The position numbers were made by a program, and so were the translations under genes. A stretch of DNA of 64,000 nt from Takakia lepidozioides (Eukaryota; Streptophyta; Takakiopsida; Takakiales; Takakiaceae). Shown here one piece after another: positions 11,367-22,149 of this stretch; positions within the stretch are counted from its first letter, which is position 1, and the number at the start of each line of letters is the position of its first letter. The notes under the pieces were generated by a model that saw only the letters and a list, made by a program, of their open reading frames with translations, did not search any database and was not told where the DNA came from. The DNA lies in contig CM060731.1 of assembly GCA_030704615.1 (NCBI GenBank), positions 54,916,221 to 54,980,220 on the forward strand. The letters are read 5' to 3'.

Positions 11367-13898
11367 ATGCAGGATGGCAAAATTGAATCTGATGCAAAAT
11401 ATGTGTGGTCTGGCAGCACCTTAACCATCACCACTGAAAGAGGACCAAAAAAGGGAGTCAACAAGGACGCTTCTGGTTCTTGTGGGTATGTGAGGACATT
11501 ATGTAAGGCGGGACGTTTGAGAGAGGCACTTGACTTTTTGCACCAGAAATGCACCCGGGCAGACTCCGACACTTATGTTTGTCTCTTGCAGGAGTGTATC
11601 AAGACGAAAGACCTAGCAGGAGGAAAGCAAGTGCATGCTCACATCATCCAAAGTCGATTCAAGCGTAATATCTTTGTATCCAACACCCTCGTCAACATGT
11701 ATGCCAAGTGCGGGAGCATTGGGGATGCACGCCAAGTGTTTGACGAAATGTCCAAACGGGATATGTTTACATGGACTATAATGTTGGCGGGATATGCCAA
11801 GCATGGGCATGCTGAGGAGGCTTTTAATCTCTATGAGCAAATGCGACAAGAGGGGGTGATGCCCGACAGGGTCACATTCATTTGCATTCTCAATGCATGT
11901 ACAAGCCTTGGAGCGCTGGAAAAGGGCAAGGAAGTCCATGCCGACATCTTGAAAGCTGGAATTGAGTCATATGTTAATTTGGACAATACCCTTGTCGACA
12001 TGTATGCCAAATGTGGGAGCATAGAGGATGCAAGTCAAGTGTTTGACAACATGGCTAAACGAGATGTGGTGTCGTGGAGTGCAATGATCGCTGGATATGC
12101 TCAGCACGGGTGTGGGAGAGAGGCCTTGAAAGTATATGGGCAAATGCAATGTGAAGGGGTGACTCCTAACAGGGTCACTTTCATTTCTGTTCTCAGTGCG
12201 TGTGCCAGCCTAACAGACATTGAGAAAGGCAAAGAGGTCCACACTGACATCGTCAAAGCCAGAATTGCACCAGATGTCGTCCTGGAGACTGCTCTTGCAG
12301 ACATGTATACAAAATGCGGGAGCATGAAGGATGCCCGTCAAGTGTTTGACAATATGGCTCAACGGAATGTGGTCTCATGGAACACCATGATTGCAGGATA
12401 TGCACAACATGGGAATGGTAGAAAGGCTCTCGAGATATATCAGCAAATGCAACAGGAAGTAGTGAAACCTGACAGGGTCACGTTCACTTGCGCGGTCAAT
12501 GCGTGTGCCAGCCTAGGAGCTCTGGCAAAAGGCAAGTGGGTCCATTCTCACATCAGCAAGAGTGGAATTGCACCAGATGTTATTCTGGAGACTGCCCTTG
12601 TTGATATGTATGCCAAATGTGGAAGCATGAAGGATGCGTGTGAAGTATTTGACAACATATGTAAACAAGATGTGGTCTCATGGAGTGCAATGATCGCAGG
12701 ATACTCTCAGCATGGCTATGGTGAAGAAGCTCTCAAGATCTATGAGCGAATGCAACGGGAAGGGGTGACTCCAAACAGTGTCACGTTTGTTTCTGTTCTC
12801 AATGCATGTACCAGCCTAGGAGCCCTGGAAAGGGGCAAGCGGGTCCATGCTCACATCATGAAAGCTGGAATTGTGTCGTATATTAATTTGGAAAATGCCC
12901 TTGTTAACATGTATGCCAAATGTGGGAGCATGCAGGAGGCATGTCAAGTGTTTGACAAAATGGTTGAACGAGATGTGCTCTCATGGAGCGGGTTGATCGC
13001 AGGATATGCACAGCATGGGTGTGGTAATGAGGTCCTTGAACTATTTGAACAAATGAAACAGGAAGGCTTGCAGCCAGATGGTATCACGTTTATATCTCTT
13101 CTATCTGCCTGTAGTCATGTGGGTCTCGTGGACGAAGGTCATCATTACTACGACTCCATGAGTCGAGATTATGGGCTCACACCTACAATGGAGCATTTTG
13201 GCTGCATGGTGGACCTTCTTGGCCGTGCAGGGCGACTGGATGAGGCAAGGGACTTCATTAACAGAATGCCAATTGAAGCAGATTCTTCAGTGTGGGGGGC
13301 CCTGCTTGGTGCATGCAAAATTCATGGCAATCTGGAACTAGCAGAACGTGTAGCAAATTGGGTTATCCAGTTGGACCCACAAGACCCTGCAGCTTATGTG
13401 CTGCTATCAAATATGTACGCCGCGGCTGGCAAGTGGGACGATAAAGCAAAGATCAGAAAACTGATGGATGACAGAGGTGTCAGAAAGGAACCAGGGTGGA
13501 GCCGTGTTGAGATCTACAACCAGGTGCATACATTTGTTGTAGAAGACAATTCGCACCCAAAAATTGAGGGAATCCATGCTGAGCTAAAGAGATTATCTTT
13601 GCTGATGAAGGAGACTGGATATGTGCCTGACACACGCACTGTATTGCATGATTGGGAGGAGGAGCATAAGGACCTCTCTCTTTGCTACCACAGTGAGAAG
13701 CTGGCCATTGCTTTTGGGCTCATCAGCACACCCCCTGGTACGCCTCTTCGCATTATCAAAAACCTGCGGGTGTGTGGTGACTGCCACACAGCCACCAAGT
13801 TCATCTCAAAGATTGTCAAGCGACCAATTGTGGTACGGGATGCTGTCCGATTTCACCACTTCCAAGATGGGGTCTGTTCCTGTGGAGAGTACTGGTGA
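11367..13898 (+). CDS. PLS-class pentatricopeptide repeat protein with E and DYW domains
   Basis: An uninterrupted 843-residue frame. From about residue 65 it holds roughly five P-L-S triplets of about 101 residues plus terminal repeats, about 17 PPR motifs in all, recognisable by VSWSAMIAGYAQHG, LVDMYAKCGSM and VTFISVLNAC. E/E+ motifs follow (WGALLGACKIHGN, VEIYNQVHTF). The DYW cytidine-deaminase-like domain (about 705-843) has HSEKLA, CGDCH and CSC zinc ligands. The protein ends in Glu-Tyr-Trp instead of Asp-Tyr-Trp. Such proteins bind organellar RNA one repeat per base and carry out C-to-U editing in plastids or mitochondria. The triplets are very similar to one another, suggesting recent internal homogenisation. 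An upstream exon probably supplies the true N-terminus. Confidence 0.92.
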   Translation: MQDGKIESDAKYVWSGSTLTITTERGPKKGVNKDASGSCGYVRTLCKAGRLREALDFLHQKCTRADSDTYVCLLQECIKTKDLAGGKQVHAHIIQSRFKRNIFVSNTLVNMYAKCGSIGDARQVFDEMSKRDMFTWTIMLAGYAKHGHAEEAFNLYEQMRQEGVMPDRVTFICILNACTSLGALEKGKEVHADILKAGIESYVNLDNTLVDMYAKCGSIEDASQVFDNMAKRDVVSWSAMIAGYAQHGCGREALKVYGQMQCEGVTPNRVTFISVLSACASLTDIEKGKEVHTDIVKARIAPDVVLETALADMYTKCGSMKDARQVFDNMAQRNVVSWNTMIAGYAQHGNGRKALEIYQQMQQEVVKPDRVTFTCAVNACASLGALAKGKWVHSHISKSGIAPDVILETALVDMYAKCGSMKDACEVFDNICKQDVVSWSAMIAGYSQHGYGEEALKIYERMQREGVTPNSVTFVSVLNACTSLGALERGKRVHAHIMKAGIVSYINLENALVNMYAKCGSMQEACQVFDKMVERDVLSWSGLIAGYAQHGCGNEVLELFEQMKQEGLQPDGITFISLLSACSHVGLVDEGHHYYDSMSRDYGLTPTMEHFGCMVDLLGRAGRLDEARDFINRMPIEADSSVWGALLGACKIHGNLELAERVANWVIQLDPQDPAAYVLLSNMYAAAGKWDDKAKIRKLMDDRGVRKEPGWSRVEIYNQVHTFVVEDNSHPKIEGIHAELKRLSLLMKETGYVPDTRTVLHDWEEEHKDLSLCYHSEKLAIAFGLISTPPGTPLRIIKNLRVCGDCHTATKFISKIVKRPIVVRDAVRFHHFQDGVCSCGEYW

Positions 13899-14774
13899 AA
13901 GATGCGGTGCCTCAAAGATGAGGTCACAGAGAGAACAAATTGGTAGCATAGTAGGAAATGGAAAGAAAACAATGTGTACCACTGAATGCAGCAGTAGTCA
14001 GTACTGCGCTTCCTACAAGCTGCCCAAGCTCACAATGACAATCCCAGCATCATAGCAAATATCAGTGAAGTCACAGATTTTTCAGAAGAGTTTTCAACAG
14101 GAAAGAGAAGGCACATGCAAAACCCGCAGGTTAGGGGGAGTTTTGCACCAAAAAGGTTGAACACAGAACCAGGAGATACTGAGAGGATCATTTTATGTGG
14201 TGGCTTGGGAGCATCAATGCATTTGAGTGTTTTGAACATGAGCTCACAGTTGGGCACAATCACTCCACACAATGGCTTTAGTTGCGGGGAAGAGGCCTAT
14301 ATACTATTGCACACTATGACATCACCAGTATGGGGTTGTTTTCATCCCATCCAACACCAGTGTGCTCCCACCATGCGTACATTGTTGCTGAATGCATGCA
14401 GGAATCTACTCCTGTCATAAGACCTCGCAATCTATAGTGCTGTGGGTCTGTGCAACAGGAAGTTGAATGAGAAAATCTAAAAGCAGCTGTGTTTGTGTAG
14501 AAGAGTTTCATGAATGTGAGTACCATTTTCCAGCTTTTCAGGTTTCTCCAACCAGGAAAAACCTTGTGTTGCAAAGCTAAGATCAAAAGACTAGAGTCAT
14601 TCTATGTCATCTGATCTTTTGGTGATCCACCCTGCACAGTTCTTCCATAACACTTGAAAAATGAATACAGTTGAGTAGGTATATTGCAACGTCACTCTTC
14701 CTAGGCCAAAACCTGACATTGGCATCCATAACTAAGACTTGTGTCCCAACAGCCAATTTGAAGTGTAAAGATGA
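13899..14774. other. 3' flank of the PPR gene, no feature recognised
   Basis: This covers the probable 3' UTR and spacer. Only short ORFs without family resemblance occur. The next recognisable sequence is the A-rich tail of a minus-strand LINE at about 14780-14810. Confidence 0.4.
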
Positions 14775-15660
14775 CTGCATTTTTATTTATTTTTTATTTT
14801 TTAAAAGAACAGGGATGAGACATGAGACCCTGGGAATTTTATTCGGATTATTAGAGGGAAAAAAATTAGAACCCTCGGATAAACCATAAGGCACACACAC
14901 AGTCGTCAGTGAAGGGGAGACCATGCCACTCTCGCGGAGTATAATTCGAACTATTGCTTGATGTGCTTCCAATTGATGTCTCTGTCAAACTCCGACCAAG
15001 TTGTGAACTGTGCCGCAGATGTCTCTCCAGGCAGGCGGGAGCAAGACATTCCATACGCAGCAGTCTGTGGCGGGGCTATAGCATAGGATGCCGTTCCTCC
15101 CCCATGTCGAGGTAAACGTTGCGTGGAGCGAATCTGCTTGCCTTGCATCTCTTTGGACATCTGCACACAGTTTAGCCCAAGCCCTTCTAGCCTCAATTTG
15201 CAGATCCTGGTAAATGTGACTGAGCAGGGCAGATATCCCTATGGTCTTAGCGGAGAATGTTCTGTTACATCTTGCTTTCCATATGTGCCACAAGGTGGAG
15301 CTCCGGATGGTATCAAACACAGGGCAAGGTAGAGCTCTTGCTTTCGAGACCTGGTCATAGTTTAGGAGGATGTGGATTTAAAAAGTGGCTGCTGTTCCAA
15401 GGCTTGTAGAAGTGTTTGATCAGAGGCCAGATAATCGCCGGTGCCTGGCAATGAAGTAAGCAGTGTTCAAGGGTTTCCATTACCGCTGACGAGCAGCATC
15501 TGCATAGAAGAGCGTCCTCCGAACCCAGCCAAACCCCCAACTTTCAGCACTCTATTTGCTATCTGCCACAGGAATGCCGCTATCTTCACTGGCCTGTTGG
15601 GACACGGACTTGTTGGTTGCCTGGAAATGGAGTATAGTTTAGGGGTTGCCATCTTCTAGC
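14775..15660 (-). mobile_element. 3' end of a non-LTR (LINE) retrotransposon, decayed
   Basis: On minus, in successive frames, the piece encodes the C-terminal zf-RVT region of plant LINE reverse transcriptases. KIAAFLWQIANRVL (about 15590) is followed by CRCCSSAVMETLEHCLLHC (about 15490), whose CxxC...H...C pattern is the zinc motif, then LWHIWKARCNRTF (about 15280). It needs at least two frame changes. An A-rich tail on minus lies at 14780-14810. The polymerase and endonuclease regions are absent, so this is a 5'-truncated dead copy, as usual for LINEs. Confidence 0.8.
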
Positions 15661-15776
15661 CCACTCCTGCAGATAATCTATTTGTTGGAAGTTGGATCAC
15701 ATACAAGACTGTTGTCGTCTGTTCTATCTATACATGGAACATTAAAAATGACAGTTCTGACCCAAAGCACAAGGAG

Positions 15777-17935
15777 CTACTGGAAGCTCTTTCGCACATT
15801 GCCTTCGTCAAACAAACATCCTCCAATCATAAGTTGATGTTTTGGTTGGGTTTGAAATGACGTCAGTGTCGTGTCTCTGCAGCATGGGCTTCCCATCAGA
15901 TAAGTCCACACAGACTCCTGGCCTGCCCAGTCGAAGTCAATGAATTTGACGTCAAAACCCTTTCCATGAGGCCTCACCATGATATTCACGTCACGCACAT
16001 CCCCGTGGACGGACCCCGGATTGGTTGAATCGAGCAAAGGTAACCTCTGAACCCTTGTCAGTGCCTCTCTGGCCGCCGAACGAGCTCTTTCCTTCTCACT
16101 AGCGTCAAGCGTTATGAGCATCTCCCACGGAGGCCCTAAGTATTCCATTGCAACCATTTTATAGCCCCCCGCCAACTCCTGTACATCCACTAGTACTTCC
16201 AGTGCAAAGCCCACGTTGTGCCAAGCTTTGTGCACCTAGAAAAAGCAGATGCAAGCAAAACCAAATCAGACCAAGTGAGAAAGCCTTAATACACAACCAA
16301 GAATCGATTGGAAAATCATTTCACACGATGTAAGTAACACATGCTAGCTCTGTCGATCAATCAATGAATTTAAGGTAAACCCCACACCACCAAACCATCA
16401 CGTAGCGTGTCATATCTTTCAAGATCAGGGTAACAACTAGCAAAGCCAAGTAAGATTCTTACACACCTCCTTGCCATATCTTCTACAGAATTTGATAACC
16501 AGCTTTCGATTATTATCGTCCTCAGCCAGAAATTCGAGCTTCTCGTCGTGTTTCCTGAGTGGCTCCTTGAAAGTAAACTTTGGATTCCACCAAACTGGGT
16601 ACGGCACCTCCTTACTTCCCAACCATTCCTGCCGTGCAGATGTCCTACCTGCTTCCTCAATCTGTGCGTAGAATAATGCCAAACTGTCTATGCCCAGCTT
16701 CAAGGCCCTGAAAATATTGGGCAAGCTTTCATTTCTGTAGGACAAATTGACCAAATCTGTGAGCATACTGGTATGCACTCGGTCGAAGTAGGCCATCGCA
16801 CTGATTCTCAATGAGGACCTTGAATTTCTACTAGGAACGCCGGGCAATTGCATGCTGCGAAAGCTTTCTTAGCCGACTCCGTGCTGCTCGATTGAGCATA
16901 ACCACAGAATCGGGCGTAGTAATTCTGGCCCTGGAAAAATTTGTCAGACCCTGTTGAGCCTGTTGAACCCAGCTCATTCGCCACATCTAGTATTGCATAA
17001 ACTGGAAAGCCCGTGCCACTGCCAATGCACCCATCCACTTCACATCTATCTTTCTTCCGGCTAACAACTTTCCCGCTCAAGTATGGTGTCAACAACGCTG
17101 TAATTGCGATCTGACGCTCATGCTCGTCCGAGTAAAACTCGGAGCTCGTATTGCAGAACTCTTTCACAAACGCATAATCCTCTCTTGTTGGCAAGGATGC
17201 ATCACGCAAATTGTCCACGAAAGTTCCGAAAACGGGATGCGTCAAAGGCGCTTCAAGAAGACTTACAGCATCAGCAGGACGACTACATCGATAGAGGGGA
17301 CCCTCCTCAGGATCGTCATAATCACATGCTTTGGAGTCATCGATGAGGGAGCAAATTTCTGATACCTCTTTGTCGAGTCAGATTTCTTTGGTGTCTTATT
17401 TGAGTCCAAAGCTACAACGGGAGGCCGGCAAATGACTCGAACGGGAGACGTCCTATTTGACTCTCCAAGGTGCTGCAAGAAATCCTCGTAATCTGCGATG
17501 TGTTGCTCAAGGTATTGGAAACGAAACCCTAAACCAGGAACATGGTCCAATTCTCCACATTCTTGTTTCAAAAGAAGTCCAACACCAATCAGATCTTCAC
17601 AGTTCATCAGAAACCTGGAAGGTAGCTTAAACGACTGCCAAACAACCTCAACTGTGCCGTCGGCGTGTTTGTGACATATCTCCAAGTACCCTTCCTGGAA
17701 GAACAAACACAAAACCTTGTCACTTCCTTGTCAAGAACCTAACACATGCGAGTGAAAGCAAATTTACCAATAGACTAGAACACATACCGGGATAGCGGAA
17801 GGAGCCACTGCCCCGTCTTCTTCTCTGGTTCGTTTGGCAACAGTAGTATTCTCTGCATCAGAATCCTTGCTCTTCCTCTTCGGGCCTGACTTCTTTATGC
17901 TTCCAAAATCTCCCCACGGGCCACAATTACGTCAA
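15777..17935 (-). pseudogene. Kinase-like gene resembling fungal-type protein kinases, with frameshifts
   Basis: Multi-exon on minus. The 5' exon (17935-17792) has a basic, nuclear-signal-like stretch (GPKRKSKDSDAEN) and ends at CCG|GTATGTG. Exon 2 begins at TTCTTCCAG|GAAGGG (about 17701). The penultimate exon ends RRYGKE|GTGTGT and joins VHKAWHNVGFA (about 16237). The last exon has the kinase-like catalytic elements HGDVRDVNIM and IDFDWAGQ, ending at 15777. The VKF...YG..vH...G.AP and HGD-DFDWAG pattern is known from kinase-like proteins abundant in basidiomycete fungi and near Crinkler-type proteins. Two single-base deletions break the frame (near 17375 and 16820, the latter between VEIQGPH and LRISAMAYFD). 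No initiator ATG was found. It is either a young pseudogene or carries sequence errors. Confidence 0.65.
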
Positions 17936-18597
17936 AGCTTAAAGCTTTGCTTAAGTATAGAGTTAAAAGCGGGGCACTCCAACATACAAACCGACAAACC
18001 GACCACATCCAGGCTAGCCCACAGTTGCAAAAACTTAACAATCCAATAATCCAAAGCAGCTTCCAACGCACAACAATCTCGTCCTGCTTTAGTGCACCAC
18101 AAGTGTCAATCAAGCGTGAGTCTCCGCCGTCCTACACAACCTCCCGAGTCCCGACCCGAGCACAGCCAGCTCTCCCAAACTTCGCTCCAAACGCTCTCGC
18201 CAAGTAACGTAACCACACACAAAACAATCTGAAGAAAACCCAAAACGTAAAAGATAGAAGGATGCCAGACCACTTCTAGACTTGAGTGCAAGAACGAGTT
18301 GCATATAGCAATAAAAGATTTAATAGTTTATCTTTATATTTTAATCATTTTTTAAGTATTTTTAGTATTCATCTTTTTAGTTCTAGCGACGATTGAAGGT
18401 CGGAAGCTAGTTTAGCGTAGAGCAGGAATAGGGTGCCATAGTGCCACATTTCGTCGTCAAATTCTTTAAATCTGCCCGGTTTGCCCGCCCAAAATAAGCC
18501 AATAGAAATTGCCACGACAACTTTTCAGGAACTGCCCGAAATGCCCGGATCTTGATCATCTTGATCTGCGTTTTCCGCCATCATTCACCTTGCAAGG
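17936..18597. other. Spacer, AT-rich, no gene recognised
   Basis: This lies upstream of the kinase-like gene and should contain its promoter or missing first exon. 18300-18380 is strongly AT-rich. Short open frames exist on both strands without recognisable domains. Confidence 0.4.
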
Positions 18598-20110
18598 CTG
18601 CAAGTTCTCAACGAATTGAGGAAATCCATGCTAAGCTGAAGACTTGCTGAAGAGATTGTCTTGGCAGATGAAGGATGGGGGAAGGGTGTGGCTTTTTCTT
18701 AATGTACGATCTGAAGAAGTTTGTCCATCCTGCAAAGGTGGGCTCTTGGCTCCTGTTAGTACCATGATTTGGTATTCCTCCTGATGTTTGCAAGGTTCTT
18801 GGAAGGGTTCTCACGGATCAATCCGACATTACCTGACTACACACACAAACAACACACACAAGAGGTCCTTTTGGGTTGATGGTCGGTCAAATCCTCCATG
18901 GGTCATGACACAAGGTCAAGGACAGTCTGGTGAGGACACCTTTTTCTTCGACCTATTTCAGAATGTTTTGCCCTCTCATCAGACTCGGCCCTATCCTCCA
19001 TGGATCATGACACAAGGTCAAGGACAATCTGGTGAGGGCACCTTCTTCTTCGACCTATGTCAGCCTGTTTTGCCCTCTCATCAGACTCGGTCCTGAGATG
19101 CATATTGAATTTTGTAAGTTAACTCGTTGGGTGGATCTATGGTGGTTTGGAGTGACTTTGACAAGTTATTGCCAATGTGGCAACATTCTAAACCCTAAAA
19201 ATAGATAACAGAGATGAGGATAAGCTTTGGAATGAACTTTTCCGACCCCAGTCAATGGTGGGATTATGGAGACAAAAAGGTGAATGCTTGTTGGACTACA
19301 TAGAGAAGCAAATGCAATTTAGGATTGATAGATCATAGAACAAGGCACTGCTAATGAAGGCACAACAGGGGCGTGGGATGGAGGACTGGGAGACCTATGA
19401 GCAAATGATGGGGGAAGGTGTGCATTGAGGATGCAGATGGAGTATTTGCGTGGGTAGATGGTCAACTGGAAACAGCAGCGGCAACAGCACAATTGATAGA
19501 ACAAGGATTGCTAATGAAGGCACCTTCTTCAACACATTTCACCTTGTTTTTCTCTCTAGAATCGGCCCTGAATTTCCATGTTGAATTATGCAAGTTAGCT
19601 GGTTGAGTGAATCTAGTTTGGAGTGACTTTGACATGATACTGCCAATGTGACAGTAAAGTATCAAAAAATAGGTAACAGTGTGGATAGGAACTAGTGTGA
19701 TTGGGTGTTTCCTAGGCTGTCATTGTCAGCTGCTAGCAGCAAGGACAAAGATGAATGCATGATTTGTGCAAAGGCATGGATAGCTGAAGGAGAAGGGTTA
19801 GAGTGTGGGTCCAGATTCATCCAAGAGGACCAAATTTCATGCACAAGATTACGTATGATTCCCTGTGGATCAATAGCTACAAGAAACGTGCATGCGTAGA
19901 TGGTCAACTAAAGGCAGCAACTGCAGCGGCACAGTTGATAAAATCAGGCACCTCAACCATGACCACAGCTTCTGAAAGGGGATCAAGAGAGGGAGTCCAC
20001 AATGCCTCTTCTGGCACTTCTGGGCATGTGAAGATACTTTGTGTGGCTGACTGACTGACAAAGGCTCTACAGACTTTAAACCCAAGGCGACATTTCAGCA
20101 GATTCAGATG
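18598..20110 (+). pseudogene. Decayed duplicates of the PPR gene's 3' end and 5' flank
   Basis: 18600-18680 matches the region just before the DYW domain of the intact gene (13555-13620; shared 'atccatgctaagctgaagac'). From 18790 the sequence instead matches the 5' exon and flank of the PPR gene: TCAAATCCTCCATGGGTCAT resembles 11060-11080. That block is itself tandemly duplicated at about 108-bp spacing (18890 and 19000), with TTCTTCGACCTAT and CCCTCTCATCAGACTCGG in both. 19440-19620 and 19895-20045 again match the gene around 11400-11510. So at least two copies, one contributing a 3' end and one a 5' end, lie in tandem downstream of the intact gene. Confidence 0.65.
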
Positions 20111-21110
20111 CGTATGTCTGTCTCTTGCTTAAGTGCATCAAGATGGAAGTCTGGAAGCTGGAAAGCAGGTGCACACTCACATTATCCAAAGTGGATTCAC
20201 AACAAATGTTTTTCTACCCAACACCTTTGTCAACATGTATGTTAAGTGCGGGAGCATCATGGATGCTCACCAAGTGTTCAACAGAATGCCTCGACGATCT
20301 TTGATCACATGGTAATGTTGGCAGGATTTACCAAGCATGGGTGTGGTAGAAATGTTTTGGAGACCTATGAGCAAATGTTGGGCGAAGGGGTGAAGCCCAA
20401 CCACATCACATTTGTTTGTGTTTGCAATGTGTATGCAAGCCTGGGAGCTCTGGAAAAGGGGAAAGAAGTCCATGGTGACATCGTCAAAGCTGGAATTGTA
20501 CCAGATGTCATTCTGAACACTGCCCTGGTGGACAAGTATGCCAAATGTGGGTGCATTAAGGATGCGAAGGGAGTTTTCAACACTATGGCTGAATGAGTTG
20601 TGGTGTCATGGAAGACGTGGTATGAAGGCTTGGAGACCTATGATCAAATGATGGGGGAAGGGGTGAAGCCCGACCACATCACATTTATGTGCATTTGCGA
20701 TATGTGTGCAAGCCTGGCAGCTCTGGAAAAGGGCGAAGCATGGCGACATTGTCAGAGCTACAATTGTACCAAGTATCATTCTGAACAATACCCCCTGGAC
20801 ATGTATGAACGGAGTTTTCGACAGTATGGCTGAATGAGATGTGGTGTCGTGGAGGGCGATGATTGTAGGATATGCACAGCAAAGGCACGGGATAGAGGCT
20901 TCAGAGACCTATGAGCAAATGATGGGGGAAGGGGTGAAGCCCGACCACATAACGTTTGCTTGCATTTGCAGTGCGTGTGCAAGCCTGGCAGCTCTGGAAA
21001 GGTGCAAAGTGGTCCACCATCGTCACATCTGGAATTGTACCCGATGTCATTTTGAACATTGCCCTGCTGGACATGTATGTCAAATGTGAGTGCATTGAGT
21101 GCTGCGGGAA
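20111..21110 (+). pseudogene. PPR repeats of a decayed PLS gene copy, left part
   Basis: PPR motifs are clear but broken by stops and frame changes. They include GKQVHTHIIQSGF (20165), NMYVKCGSIMDAHQVFNRM, HITFVCVCNVYASLGALEKG (20410), then TGA or frameshift interruptions at 20594, 20833 and later. Repeats alternate as in the intact gene at 11367-13898, which is its nearest relative here. A retrotransposon fragment interrupts it at about 21110, and PPR sequence resumes at 23997. No E or DYW region remains on this side. Confidence 0.85.
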
Positions 21111-22149
21111 GGAAAACAAATAGGAAACACCCCCATGATACACTAGCTGTAGGTCATGACTGATTGTTCTGAGCGGGCTGAGTACTTAGAGATTTCCAAC
21201 TCTTCTATCTTGGAGTTTCCGCCTCGGATAGCGAAGGGATGGGTGAGTAAAAGCTGCGTGACATTTGGCGACCATACTGGGGAACTGAGTCATGAACAAC
21301 CAGATATGACAGGCATCTGGTGGGATCATGGTGGTTGGAGGATTAAAGAATTTGAAGTGAATCAAATTCCCTGTGGAACGAAGGAAGAAAGATTGTCCAA
21401 ACAATTCTTTCAAAGGTTCTTGGAATTGCCAGACGGTTGTAAAGAAAATATTCTTAAGCGAGTGCATGATGCTGATCCGGAATTGGGTCTGGAGAAGGGA
21501 GTGATAAAGATTTATCAGGTGGCCTGTAGAGGAAGAGCACGTTGGTTACCAACATTGGTATATGTGATAGCATTGCTATCCATTAAGCGAGTAGAGTTTG
21601 AAGGCTGGGAGGAAAGAAAAGTGAATGTTTATACTCATATGCATGAAGAGCTTGTACTGGTAAAGAATTGGATTCCAAAGGATATTTGTGGATCAAACTC
21701 ACACCAAGAACAGCTTTCCAGACTTGTTTGCCATATGGTTATATGGTAACAGAGACTTCAAGTATAGCCAAGGGTGCATTGAAGCTTGAAAGAAACCCAG
21801 GCATATACGAGAGATATTACAGAAGAGAGTTTTGGTTATTGCCACATTAAAAAGAAATGAAAGACATGGGACATGAGTGATGAAAGAGAAGCTAGACGCC
21901 AGAGATATTCAGCAAAAAGAGAAAGCTATCTGAAAGCTAATTATCCATATCTTTGGGAGAGAGGAATAGACATAGGGGAATCATTTGGACCTCTCACACC
22001 ATTAGATCAAAGAGTACATCACCCATACCGGAAGAACTAGAGTTGGATGCCACTCCTTCTGTTTCTTTGCAAGAAAGATTAAGGGAATTGGTACGGGAAG
22101 AAGATCAATCACGAGGTGAAAGATCTGAGGTACCCCCGGGATAAAAGAT

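Noticed and set aside
13621-14055. 144-codon ORF
   Set aside because: Out-of-frame shadow of the DYW domain and 3' UTR.
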